This document shows, piece after piece, positions 9,598 through 17,903 of a DNA stretch of 64,000 nucleotides. A program made the translations under genes and the position numbers. Under the pieces are notes generated by a model that had not been told where the DNA came from, did not search any database, and saw nothing but the letters and a program-made list of their open reading frames with translations. Every line of letters starts with the position of its first letter. Within the stretch, counting starts at the first letter, position 1. The DNA is from Teichococcus aestuarii (lineage in GTDB: Bacteria; Pseudomonadota; Alphaproteobacteria; Acetobacterales; Acetobacteraceae), in the NCBI RefSeq assembly GCF_003116135.1, contig NZ_PDOA01000003.1, positions 1 to 64,000 of the forward strand, written 5' to 3'.

Positions 9598-10830
9598 GTG
9601 CTGAATGACATCTCCTCCCCCTGGGCCGCCGTGCTCGGGGCCGGGCCGGCCGGGCTGATGGCCGCCGAGACCCTCGCCCAGGCCGGACACCGCGTGGTGG
9701 TGTTCGACCGCATGCCCTCCGTGGCGCGAAAGTTCCTGATGGCGGGGCGCGGCGGGCTGAACCTCACCCACACCGAACCGCTGCCCGCCTTCATCGCCCG
9801 CTACGGCGCGGCGGCGCGGCCTCTCGCGCCGCTCATCGAGGCGTTCCCGCCCGAGGCGCTGATGCGCTGGGCGGAGGCGCTGGGCCAGCCCGTCTTCACC
9901 GGCAGCTCCGGCCGGGTGTTCCCGCGCGCCATGAAGGCCTCGCCGCTGCTGCGCGCCTGGCTGGCGCGGCTCGCCGCGCAGGGCGTGGAGATCCGGACGC
10001 GGCATGACTGGCAGGGCTTCGCGCCGGATGGCGCGCTGCGCTTCCACACGCCCGCCGGCCCTGCGCTGCCGCGCCCCGCCGCCACGGTCCTGGCGCTGGG
10101 CGGCGCCTCCTGGCCGCGCCTCGGGGCGGATGGAAGCTGGGTTCGGGCGCTGGCCGGCCTGCCGGTGGCGCCACTCCGCCCGGCCAATATGGGCTTCCGT
10201 GTCCCGTGGTCGGACGTCTTCGCCGCGCGCCATGCCGGCACGCCGCTGAAGCGCATCGCCCTGCACTTCCGGGACCGCACCGTGCGCGGCGAGGCCGTGA
10301 TCACCCGCGACGGCATCGAGGGCGGCGCGGTCTATGCCCTCTCCGCCCCGCTGCGCGAGGCCATCGCGGCCGATGGCGTGGCGGTGCCACGGCTCGACCT
10401 GCGGCCGGACCTCCCGGCCGAGGAGGTGGCGCGCCGGCTGTCGGCGCCGCGCCGGGGCCAGTCGCTCTCCACCTTCCTGCGCAAGGCGCTGGCGCTGCCG
10501 CCGGTCTCGATCGGGCTGGTGCAGGAGGCCCTGCATGGCGGCGCCGCGCCCGATGCGCTGCCCGCCTTGCTGAAGGCGCTGCCCCTGCGGCTGGTGGCGC
10601 CGCAGGGGCTGGAGCGGGCCATCTCCTCGGCCGGCGGCCTCTCCCTGGCGGCGCTGGACGCGTGGCTGATGCTGCGGGAGCGCCCCGGCCTGTTCGCCGC
10701 CGGCGAGATGCTGGACTGGGAGGCGCCGACCGGCGGCTACCTCCTGCAGGCCTGCTTCGCCACCGGGCTCCGGGCCGGCCAGGGCGCGGCGCGCTGGCTG
10801 TCCGCCGCCGGGGCGCCCGGCCAGGGCTGA
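9598..10830 (+). CDS. NAD(P)/FAD-dependent oxidoreductase (BaiN/HI0933, TIGR03862-type flavoprotein)
   Basis: A 410-residue flavoprotein. I place the start at GTG 9598, with AAGG 6 bases upstream, directly before the FAD motif [21 protein letters not shown]. It shows [17 protein letters not shown], characteristic of the HI0933/BaiN family, then [18 protein letters not shown] and the C-terminal [23 protein letters not shown] with the second FAD contact. The reaction is unknown for this subgroup. The gene is divergent from purU, and the mscS-type gene ends 4 bp downstream on the other strand. Confidence 0.85.
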   Translation: MLNDISSPWAAVLGAGPAGLMAAETLAQAGHRVVVFDRMPSVARKFLMAGRGGLNLTHTEPLPAFIARYGAAARPLAPLIEAFPPEALMRWAEALGQPVFTGSSGRVFPRAMKASPLLRAWLARLAAQGVEIRTRHDWQGFAPDGALRFHTPAGPALPRPAATVLALGGASWPRLGADGSWVRALAGLPVAPLRPANMGFRVPWSDVFAARHAGTPLKRIALHFRDRTVRGEAVITRDGIEGGAVYALSAPLREAIAADGVAVPRLDLRPDLPAEEVARRLSAPRRGQSLSTFLRKALALPPVSIGLVQEALHGGAAPDALPALLKALPLRLVAPQGLERAISSAGGLSLAALDAWLMLRERPGLFAAGEMLDWEAPTGGYLLQACFATGLRAGQGAARWLSAAGAPGQG

Positions 10831-10834
10831 AGCC

Positions 10835-13147
10835 TCAGCCCGGCTGCCGGGCCTCGGTGCCGGACTCCGGCCCCGTCTCCGGCTCCGGCCAGGCCGCGCG
10901 GGAGGGCAGCAGGAGGGAGGGGCGCGGCGGCGTCAGCGGAATGCCCTCGCGGTCGAAGCGCTGCTTCAGCCGCAGGTTGAAGGCGCGGCCCACCCCCCAT
11001 TGCTGCTGCGCGCGGGTACGCAGCCCGCCCATGATGGTGATGCCCTCCGGCGTGAACTGGTCCACGCCCCAGATCTGCAGGCCGCTCAGCATGTTGGGGC
11101 CGAACTCGGGGTCGGCCCGCAGCGCCTCGCCCACCTCGGTCATGATCTCCATCACGCGGTCCAGATCGGCGTCGTAGCCCACCACCACCTTGACCGTGTA
11201 GACGCCGAAGCCGCGCGAGCGGTTCTTCATCGCCTTGATCTGGCTGAAGGGGATGGTGTGCAGCGCGCCCTCGCCGTCGCGGATGCGCACGGTGCGGATG
11301 GTGACGCTCTCCACCACCCCCGCGCGGTCGCCGGTGTCGATCGTGTCGCCGATGGCGATGGTGTCCTCGATCAGCATGAACAGGCCGGTGATGACGTCCT
11401 GCACCAGCTGCTGCGCGCCGAAGGAGATGGCCAGGCCAACGACGCCGGCACCCGCCAGCAGCGGCGCCACGTTGATGCCGAGATTGCTCATCACCGCGAT
11501 GACGGTGAGCACGCAGAGCACGACGAAGGCGAAGTTGCGCAGCATCGGCAGCAGGGTGCGGGCACGGGTGCTGTGGTCGCGCGGGCGGCCGCTGGCGTCG
11601 CTCGGCAGCAGCGCGTGCTCCACAGCCGTGTCCAGCGTGATCCAGATGACCCAGCCCACCAGCACCGCCACCGCGATGGAGGCGATGGGGCGGAAGATGG
11701 CGAAGCCGATGCCGCCGCTGATCCAGGCCAGCACGTCGAAGTTCCACAGCCGCAGGCAGAGCGCCACCACCAGCACGCCCGCCACCACGCGCAGCAGACG
11801 GCGCAGCAGGCCGAGATAGCGCCCCTGCAACTGCCGGACGAGGCCGCCGCGGCCCTGCTGCATGCCCGACACCATGCGCCCCAGCATGCCCGACAGCGCG
11901 AAGGTGACGGCCATGACCAGCACGATCAGCCCGATGGTGAGCAGCGCGCGGCCGAGGAAGGAGCCCTGCCCCAGCCCCAGCAGGCGGGAGATGATGTGCC
12001 CCGCCACCAGGATCAGCGCCAGGAAGTGCCAGTTGTCGGCCACGGTGCGGCCCACGGCGCGCAGCGTGCCGCCCTTGCCGGTGGCCGCCTCGTCGCGGCT
12101 GTCCAGCAGCAGGCGGCGCACGGCGCGGCGGCGGCGCAGCACGAACAGGATGGAGACGACCACCAGCGCCGCATCCAGCGCCAGCCCGGCCAGCAGGGCC
12201 GCATCCGGCCCGATGATCCAGCGCAGCTCGGCGTCGCGCAGGTTGGAGCTGGCGGCGGCCAGGGCGGCCAGCGCCACCAGCCAGGGCAGCACGCGCCGCC
12301 GCGCGTAGCGGGCGATCTGCCAGCCGCGCAGCGGGCCCAGCAGGAAGAACAGCGGATGCCCCAGCCGCCAGACCAGCGCACCCAGCAGGAAGGGCGTGGC
12401 CACTGCCAGGAACAGCCGCGCCTCCTGCCAGCCGCCCGGCACCATGGCCTGCCAGCCGAAGATCACCAGCGCCGCCGGCAGCAGCGGCGCCAGCCGGCGG
12501 GCCGCCTCGAGGCCGGCGGTGCGCCACAGCGCGGCGCGGCTCTCGGGCTGGAAGCGCTCGGCGTCGCGGCGCGGCCGCAGCCAGCTCAGGGCCGAAAGCC
12601 CGTAGAGCAGCGCCGCCGCCAGCCCCCAGCCGGCGCCGGCCCAGAGTACGAAGTGCCACAGGTCGCCATCACGCCAGGCGGTGCCCAGCCGGCCGGCCAA
12701 CTGCTCGCCGGCGGCGGTGAGCCGGTGCCCCAGGGCGCCGCCTTCCACCTGCTCCCGCACCGACTGCCCCACATCGGTCAGCCCGGCCGCCACCGCGCCC
12801 AGCAGCCCGGCCTCCGGCGGCGGCTCGGCGGGGGCGGCGGCGGCTCCGGCCGGGGTGGTGCCGTCGGCGGCGGTGCCATCGGCGCTGCCCTGGCCACGCG
12901 CGGCGAGGCTGGCGCGCAGCTGTTCGAGCTGGCCGACGAAGGCGGCGCGCTCAGCGTCGTTGCGCAGCGTGGCCAGGATGCCGTCAAGAGCGGCCACCGG
13001 GTCGGGCGCGGCGGGGGTGTTGGTGGCGGGGGCGGTGGTGGCCGGCGCGGCGGGCGCGCCCTGGCCGCGGGCCACCAGGGGCAGCCCCAGGCCCAGGCCG
13101 AGCAGCGCCGCCGCCAGCCAGCAGGTCAGTCTTTGCAATCCAGGCAC
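10835..13147 (-). CDS. large mechanosensitive ion channel, MscS family (YbiO/MscM-like)
   Basis: A 770-residue inner membrane channel for osmotic downshock. It has a signal peptide (LLGLGLGLPLVARGQG), an Ala/Pro-rich periplasmic segment to about residue 150, then about ten hydrophobic helices. The conserved pore and beta domain begin near residue 525: LGINVAPLLAGAGVVGLAISFGAQ (TM3 pore helix), QDVITGLFMLIEDTIAIGDTI, HTIPFSQIKAMKNRSRGF. It closes with a short cytoplasmic domain. It is much longer than the 286-residue E. coli MscS and resembles the YbiO/YnaI class. The start overlaps the 3' end of the upstream lysR gene by 22 bp, so the two may be cotranscribed. Confidence 0.9.
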   Translation of the reverse strand: MPGLQRLTCWLAAALLGLGLGLPLVARGQGAPAAPATTAPATNTPAAPDPVAALDGILATLRNDAERAAFVGQLEQLRASLAARGQGSADGTAADGTTPAGAAAAPAEPPPEAGLLGAVAAGLTDVGQSVREQVEGGALGHRLTAAGEQLAGRLGTAWRDGDLWHFVLWAGAGWGLAAALLYGLSALSWLRPRRDAERFQPESRAALWRTAGLEAARRLAPLLPAALVIFGWQAMVPGGWQEARLFLAVATPFLLGALVWRLGHPLFFLLGPLRGWQIARYARRRVLPWLVALAALAAASSNLRDAELRWIIGPDAALLAGLALDAALVVVSILFVLRRRRAVRRLLLDSRDEAATGKGGTLRAVGRTVADNWHFLALILVAGHIISRLLGLGQGSFLGRALLTIGLIVLVMAVTFALSGMLGRMVSGMQQGRGGLVRQLQGRYLGLLRRLLRVVAGVLVVALCLRLWNFDVLAWISGGIGFAIFRPIASIAVAVLVGWVIWITLDTAVEHALLPSDASGRPRDHSTRARTLLPMLRNFAFVVLCVLTVIAVMSNLGINVAPLLAGAGVVGLAISFGAQQLVQDVITGLFMLIEDTIAIGDTIDTGDRAGVVESVTIRTVRIRDGEGALHTIPFSQIKAMKNRSRGFGVYTVKVVVGYDADLDRVMEIMTEVGEALRADPEFGPNMLSGLQIWGVDQFTPEGITIMGGLRTRAQQQWGVGRAFNLRLKQRFDREGIPLTPPRPSLLLPSRAAWPEPETGPESGTEARQPG

Positions 13148-14151
13148 GGAAGATCCCCTGTCCCCGGCGCGGAGGTGCCGGGCCGTCGTGTGAATGCCAT
13201 GCTCGCCGGGCCGGTTGCGCCCGGCGCTTCCCCCTGAGCCTCCCCTTGGCCCTGGAGAACGGGCGGCGTGGCGCGCAGGGCCTGGAGCCCCTCCAGCAGC
13301 ACGCGCAGCCCGTGCTCGCGGATCTTCTCCCGCCGCAGCACCAGGCCCAGCTCGCGCGGCAAGGCGGGGCGCAATGGCCGCAGCACCGTGCCCGGCGGCG
13401 CCACCGGCACCGCGAGGGAGGGCACCACCGAAGCCCCCAGCCCGCCCGCCACAAGTCCCTTGATCGCCTCCACGCTGCCCAGCTCCATCAGCGGGCGCGG
13501 CGCCAGGCCGGCACGGGCGAACCAGGCATCGACCAGCCGCCGGCTGGTCCCGCCCGATTCATAGAGGATCAGCGGCAGGCGGGCCAGTTCCGCCGGGCGC
13601 AGCGCGGCGGCGGCCGGCGCCATGGCCTCCGGCAGCAGGGCGAGCTGCGGGTCGGCGCGCAGCCGCGTCACCTGCAGGGCGCGGCTGCCGCCGGCGGGCA
13701 GCGTCACCAGCGCCAGGTCCAGCGCCCCCTCCTCCACCCGCCGCACCATCTCGGCCGAGTTGCCCGTGGCCACCACGATCTCCAGCCCGGGATGCGCCCG
13801 CTTCACCGCCGCCAGCACCGGCGGCAGCAGGTGGATGCAGGCCGAGGCGCCGGTGCCGAGCCGCACCCGCCCGGCCAGCCCGCCGCGATGCCGGGCGGCG
13901 GCGGCGGACACCGCCTCGGCTGCCTCGATCGCCTGCCGGGCGGGGCCGAGCAGCGCCTGCCCGGCCGCGGTGGGCAGGGAGCGGCCGCCCGCCCGGTCCA
14001 GCAGCCGCAGGCCGAGCAGCCGCTCCAGCTCCCGCAATTGCTGGCTCAGCGCCGGCTGGGTGAGGCCCAGGGAGCGGGCGGCCAGCGAGACACTGCCGGC
14101 TTCGACGATGGCGAGATAGGCGCGGAGCTGGCGCAGGGTCGGAGCAGCCAT
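13126..14151 (-). CDS. LysR-family transcriptional regulator
   Basis: A 341-residue LTTR. The N-terminal winged helix-turn-helix is clear (LRQLRAYLAIVEAGSVSLAARSLGLTQPALSQQLRELERLLG). A periplasmic-binding-like effector domain follows (VRLGTGASACIHLLPPVLAAVKRAHPGLEIVV). The C terminus is about 40 residues longer than usual and overlaps the mscS-type gene. It is divergent from the GNAT-eutBC block across a 100-bp gap, so regulation of these genes is plausible but unproven. Confidence 0.88.
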   Translation of the reverse strand: MAAPTLRQLRAYLAIVEAGSVSLAARSLGLTQPALSQQLRELERLLGLRLLDRAGGRSLPTAAGQALLGPARQAIEAAEAVSAAAARHRGGLAGRVRLGTGASACIHLLPPVLAAVKRAHPGLEIVVATGNSAEMVRRVEEGALDLALVTLPAGGSRALQVTRLRADPQLALLPEAMAPAAAALRPAELARLPLILYESGGTSRRLVDAWFARAGLAPRPLMELGSVEAIKGLVAGGLGASVVPSLAVPVAPPGTVLRPLRPALPRELGLVLRREKIREHGLRVLLEGLQALRATPPVLQGQGEAQGEAPGATGPASMAFTRRPGTSAPGTGDLPCLDCKD

Positions 14152-14251
14152 AAGGCAATGTGATCCGAATGCGGCGTATCAGAAAGATTTTCTTGGCCCC
14201 CGCGCGGCCCGGCCGCACCCTGGCGCGAGGATTGCATCGCCGGACAGCACC

Positions 14252-14803
14252 ATGAGCACCACCCTTGCCGCCACCCTGCTGCGCCCCGCCACCGAGGCCG
14301 ACCTGCCCGCCATCACGGCCATCTATGGCCACCATGTGCGGCAGGGCTGCGCCTCCTTCGAGACGGCGCCACCCGACCTGCCCGAGATGCGCCGCCGCTT
14401 CGCCGCCATCCTGGCGCAGGGCATGCCCTATCTGGTGGCGGAGCAGGATGGCGTGGTGCTGGGCTACGCCTATGCCGGCCCCTATCGCCCCCGCGCCGCC
14501 TACCGGGACACGGTGGAGAACTCCATCTATGTGCGCGCCGATGCCGCGGGGCGCGGCCTGGGCCGCCTGCTGCTGGGCGCGCTGCTCGAGGCCTGCACGG
14601 CGCGGGGCGCCCGGCAGATGATCGCGGTGGTGGGGGACAGCGACAACATCGCCTCCATCCGGCTGCATGAGGCGATGGGCTTCACCCTGGTCGGCACGCT
14701 GCGCAGCGTCGGCCGCAAGCATGGGCGGTGGCTGGATTCCGTGCTGCTGCAACGGGCACTCGGGGAGGGCGACGCCACGCCGCCGGAGACCGAGCCGGCG
14801 TGA
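14252..14803 (+). CDS. GNAT N-acetyltransferase, phosphinothricin acetyltransferase-like
   Basis: A 183-residue acetyltransferase resembling Pat/Bar/YncA: LLRPATEADLPAITAIYGHHV at the start, TVENSIYVRADAAGRGLGRLLLGALLEA with the acetyl-CoA pyrophosphate loop (GRGLGR), and SIRLHEAMGFTLVGTLRSVGRKHGRWLDSV near the end. The probable substrate is a small amine such as methionine sulfone/sulfoximine-type analogues; this cannot be settled by sequence. It lies upstream of eutB in the same direction, separated by 96 bp holding three 13-bp repeats. Confidence 0.88.
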   Translation: MSTTLAATLLRPATEADLPAITAIYGHHVRQGCASFETAPPDLPEMRRRFAAILAQGMPYLVAEQDGVVLGYAYAGPYRPRAAYRDTVENSIYVRADAAGRGLGRLLLGALLEACTARGARQMIAVVGDSDNIASIRLHEAMGFTLVGTLRSVGRKHGRWLDSVLLQRALGEGDATPPETEPA

Positions 14804-14818
14804 GGCGCCCGCGCGCCC

Positions 14819-14856
14819 AAGGGGTGCACCAGGGGGATGCACCAAGGGGATGCGCC
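14819..14856 (+). repeat. three 13-bp tandem repeats ahead of eutB
   Basis: Units AAGGGG-TGCACC, AGGGGGATGCACC and AAGGGGATGCGCC lie head to tail in the leader between the GNAT stop and the eutB start. They could be regulator binding sites or a slippage-generated repeat. No cobalamin riboswitch consensus is recognisable here. Confidence 0.75.
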
Positions 14857-14899
14857 CCGGGCGCGGTCCGTGGCAGCATGCCGCCGGAGGAGGCCACGC

Positions 14900-16288
14900 A
14901 TGACGACGCGCACCAGCCTGGCCGGTGGCGAGCGCCACCGCTTCGAGGATCTCAAGGCCCTGCTCGCCGCCGCCTCCCCCCGCCGCTCGGGCGATGAGCT
15001 GGCGGGCATCGCGGCGGCGAGCGACGCGCGGCGCGTCGCCGCCCGCATGGCGCTGGCCGAGCTGCCGCTGGATGCCTTCCTCAACGAGGCGCTGATCCCC
15101 TACGAGCAGGACGAGGTGACGCGGCTGATCATCGACCGGCATGACGCCACCGCCTTCGCGCCCATCCGCCACCTGACGGTGGGCGGCCTGCGCGACCGGC
15201 TGCTGGCGCATGAGACGGATGCCGCCTTCCTCGCCGCCCTGGCGCCGGGGCTGACGCCGGAGATGGTGGCCGCCGTCTCCAAGCTGATGCGCAACCAGGA
15301 CCTGATCGCGGTGGCCCGGAAGTGCCGCGTCGTCACCGCCTTCCGCAACACGATCGGGCTGGAGGGACGGCTGGCCAGCCGGCTGCAGCCCAACCACCCG
15401 ACGGACGACCCGCAGGGCATCGCCGCCGCCATGCTGGACGGGCTGCTGCTCGGCAGCGGCGACGCGGTGATCGGCATCAACCCCGCCACCGACAACATCG
15501 CCAACGGCATCGCCCTGACCGAGATGCTGGAGCGGCTGCGGCTGCGCCACGACATGCCGGTGCAGGGCTGCGTGCTGACGCATGTGACCAACGCCATCGC
15601 CATGATCGAGCGCGGCGCGCCGGTGGACCTGGTGTTCCAGTCCGTCGCCGGCACGGAGGGCGCCAATGCGGGATTCGGCGTCAACCTCGCCTTGCTGCGC
15701 GAGGCGCATGAGGCGGCGCTCTCGCTGAAGCGCGGCACGGTGGGCGACAACGTGATGTATTTCGAGACCGGCCAGGGCGCCGCCCTCTCGGCCGAGGCGC
15801 ATCACGGCGTGGACCAGCAGACGGTGGAGGCGCGCGCCTATGCCGTGGCGCGGGAATTCCGCCCGCTGCTGGTCAATACGGTGGTGGGCTTCATCGGCCC
15901 CGAATACCTCTATGACGGCAAGCAGATCATCCGCGCCGGGCTGGAGGACCATTTCTGCGGCAAGCTGCTCGGCCTGCCGATGGGGGTGGATGTCTGCCAC
16001 ACCAACCACGCCGAGGCCGACCAGGACGACATGGACACGCTGATGACGCTGCTGGGCGTCGCCGGCGTCAACTTCCTGATCGCCGTGCCGGGGGCGGACG
16101 ACATCATGCTCAACTACCAGAGCCTGTCCTTCCACGACATCCTGGCGCTGCGCGGCCTGCTCGGCCTGCGCCCGGCGCCCGAGTTCGAGGCCTGGCTGGA
16201 GCGGATGGAGATGCTGGACCCGCAGGGGCGGATGCGTGCCCTCGACCCCGGCACGGCCCGCCTCGCCCGGCTGGTCGAGGCCGGCTGA
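14900..16288 (+). CDS. eutB: ethanolamine ammonia-lyase large subunit
   Basis: A 462-residue TIM-barrel subunit of the adenosylcobalamin-dependent enzyme that splits ethanolamine into acetaldehyde and ammonia. ATG 14900 is preceded by GGAGGAGG. Family hallmarks: FRNTIGLEGRLASRLQPNHPTDD, GDAVIGINPATDN, FQSVAGTEGANAGFGVNLALL, MYFETGQGAALSAEAHHGVDQQT and GLPMGVDVCHTNHAEADQDD. The stop overlaps the eutC ATG by one base. No EutA reactivase, ethanolamine permease, aldehyde dehydrogenase or shell protein is encoded in the window, so this is the simple microcompartment-free type unless those lie elsewhere. Confidence 0.95.
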   Translation: MTTRTSLAGGERHRFEDLKALLAAASPRRSGDELAGIAAASDARRVAARMALAELPLDAFLNEALIPYEQDEVTRLIIDRHDATAFAPIRHLTVGGLRDRLLAHETDAAFLAALAPGLTPEMVAAVSKLMRNQDLIAVARKCRVVTAFRNTIGLEGRLASRLQPNHPTDDPQGIAAAMLDGLLLGSGDAVIGINPATDNIANGIALTEMLERLRLRHDMPVQGCVLTHVTNAIAMIERGAPVDLVFQSVAGTEGANAGFGVNLALLREAHEAALSLKRGTVGDNVMYFETGQGAALSAEAHHGVDQQTVEARAYAVAREFRPLLVNTVVGFIGPEYLYDGKQIIRAGLEDHFCGKLLGLPMGVDVCHTNHAEADQDDMDTLMTLLGVAGVNFLIAVPGADDIMLNYQSLSFHDILALRGLLGLRPAPEFEAWLERMEMLDPQGRMRALDPGTARLARLVEAG

Positions 16289-17007
16289 TGGCGGGCTGGG
16301 ACCGGCTGCGGATGGCCACCCGGGCGCGCATCGGCCTGGGCCGCGCCGGCGACGCCCTGGCGCTGCGCGACGTGCTGGCCTTCCAGATGGCCCATGCCGC
16401 GGCGCGCGACGCGGTGCACGCGGCGCTGGAGCTGGAGGCGCTGGCGGCGGACCTCGCGCCCCTCGCCTTCGTGGCGGTGCACAGCGCGGCACCGGACCGC
16501 GCCACCTACCTGCGCCGCCCGGATCTGGGCCGCCGCCTGCCGCCGGAGGAGGCGGCAAAGCTGCCGGCGGGGGAGCACGACATCGCCTTCATCCTGGCCG
16601 ACGGGCTTTCCGCCACCGCCGTGCAGCGCCACGCCCCGGCCCTGCTGCGCGCGGCGCTGGCGCGGCTGCGGCCCTACCGCGTGGCGCCGCTGGTGGTGGC
16701 GCGGCAGGCGCGGGTGGCGCTGGGCGACGCCATCGGCGCGGCGCTGGGGGCGCGGCTTTGCGTCATGCTGATCGGTGAGCGGCCGGGGCTGAGCGTGGCG
16801 GACAGCCTGGGCGTCTACGTGACCTACGCGCCCCGTCCCGGGCGGGCGGATGCGGAGCGCAACTGCATCTCCAACATCCATGGCCAGGGCGGGCTGGGCT
16901 ATGAGGTGGCGGCCGACAAGCTGGCCTGGCTGGCGCGCGAGGCGCTGACGCGCCAACTCACCGGGGTAGGGCTGAAGGAGGAGATGACGCCCCTCCTGCC
17001 CGGCTGA
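16288..17007 (+). CDS. eutC: ethanolamine ammonia-lyase small subunit
   Basis: A 239-residue partner of EutB that supplies most of the cobalamin-binding surface. Diagnostic segments: ATRARIGLGRAGDALALRDVLAFQMAHAAARDAVH, VMLIGERPGLSVADSLGVYVTY and ERNCISNIHGQGGLGYEVAA. The gene is translationally coupled to eutB (TGATG). Its stop lies 7 bp from the end of the convergent DedA gene. E. coli EutC is longer at its N terminus; this shorter form is usual outside enteric bacteria. Confidence 0.95.
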   Translation: MAGWDRLRMATRARIGLGRAGDALALRDVLAFQMAHAAARDAVHAALELEALAADLAPLAFVAVHSAAPDRATYLRRPDLGRRLPPEEAAKLPAGEHDIAFILADGLSATAVQRHAPALLRAALARLRPYRVAPLVVARQARVALGDAIGAALGARLCVMLIGERPGLSVADSLGVYVTYAPRPGRADAERNCISNIHGQGGLGYEVAADKLAWLAREALTRQLTGVGLKEEMTPLLPG

Positions 17008-17013
17008 GCCGGC

Positions 17014-17670
17014 TCAGACGGCCAGCCGGTTCAGCGTGCGGCCCTTCTCCGGGCCAGGCGGCAGGGTGGCGCCCCCCTGCGGCAAGGGATGCGGCTGCGG
17101 CTCGGCCGCGGGCTGCGCCGCCCTGCCGCGGCGGCGGTGCTGGACGAAGCGGAAGATCAGGTAGAGCACCACGGCGCCACCGATGCCGGCCAGCGCGTAG
17201 CTGGTGTAGCGCTCGCCCAGCCAGGCCACCAGGAACCAGCCGGCGGCGACGAAGGACGCGGCCCAGAGCCCGGCGGCGATGAAGTTCAGCGTGGCGAAGC
17301 GGATGCGCCGCATGCCGGCGATGCCGCAGGCGGCCGAGGCCACGTTGCGCACGCCATAGACGAAGCGGAAGGAGAGGACGAAGAGCGTGCCGTAGCGGTC
17401 CAGGAAGCGCAGCGCGGTGGCCATCCGCTTCTCGGCGCCGGGGATCTTGCGGACGGCGCGCATGCCGTAGCGCTGGCCGAGGGTGAACCAGAGTTGGTCC
17501 CCCAGGAAGGAGCCGAGCCAGACGGAGACCATCAGGATCCAGGGATTGATCAGGCCTGTCGCATGCCCGGCGGCGGAAGCCAGGATGACAAAGGTCTCGC
17601 CCTCGAAGAATGCCCAGGCCGCGGCTGCGAGATAAGCCAGCGCCCCCCAATCCGCCCAAAACTCGGCCAC
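17014..17670 (-). CDS. DedA-family inner membrane protein
   Basis: A 218-residue polytopic protein. I chose GTG at 17670 because GGGAGGGG lies 6 bases upstream and the protein then starts VAEFWADWGALAYLAAAAWAFFEGETFVILA like other DedA proteins; the open frame extends 23 codons upstream without support. Conserved parts are the E-G-E near TM1 and SFLGDQLWFTLGQRYG followed by FLDRYGTLFVLSFRFVYGVRNVASAACG with the essential arginines. The family probably flips membrane lipids. A basic, proline-rich C-terminal tail is extra. Confidence 0.88.
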   Translation of the reverse strand: MAEFWADWGALAYLAAAAWAFFEGETFVILASAAGHATGLINPWILMVSVWLGSFLGDQLWFTLGQRYGMRAVRKIPGAEKRMATALRFLDRYGTLFVLSFRFVYGVRNVASAACGIAGMRRIRFATLNFIAAGLWAASFVAAGWFLVAWLGERYTSYALAGIGGAVVLYLIFRFVQHRRRGRAAQPAAEPQPHPLPQGGATLPPGPEKGRTLNRLAV

Positions 17671-17869
17671 GCTTGCCCCTCCCTGTTCGCAGTGACGAAC
17701 GATGGGCAATTTAACAGAAGAGTTGAACCACAATCTCACGCGAGCGTGAAATTTTTCGCCTCACAAGAAGAGAAAAACGCCGCCAATGGCAAAGCCAGCG
17801 CCTTGTGAGGGGGCAATGTTGACGTTTCGATACAAGAGCGTCTTTTTAAGCGCGGGTGGTCCGTTGGCG

Positions 17870-17895
17870 GCCAGGGGGCCCTGCGGCCCCCTGGC
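17870..17895 (-). terminator. hairpin downstream of the GH26-RTX gene
   Basis: A perfect 11-bp stem (GCCAGGGGGCC / GGCCCCCTGGC) with loop CTGC, 8 bp past the stop of the minus-strand glycosidase gene. It has no immediate U-tract; a run of T (minus strand) lies about 20 bases on. Confidence 0.5.
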
Positions 17896-17903
17896 GCACT
17901 GTC

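Noticed and set aside
14804-14899. Cobalamin riboswitch upstream of eutB
   Set aside because: The gap is under 100 bp, filled by 13-bp repeats, and no B12-box-like consensus is visible.
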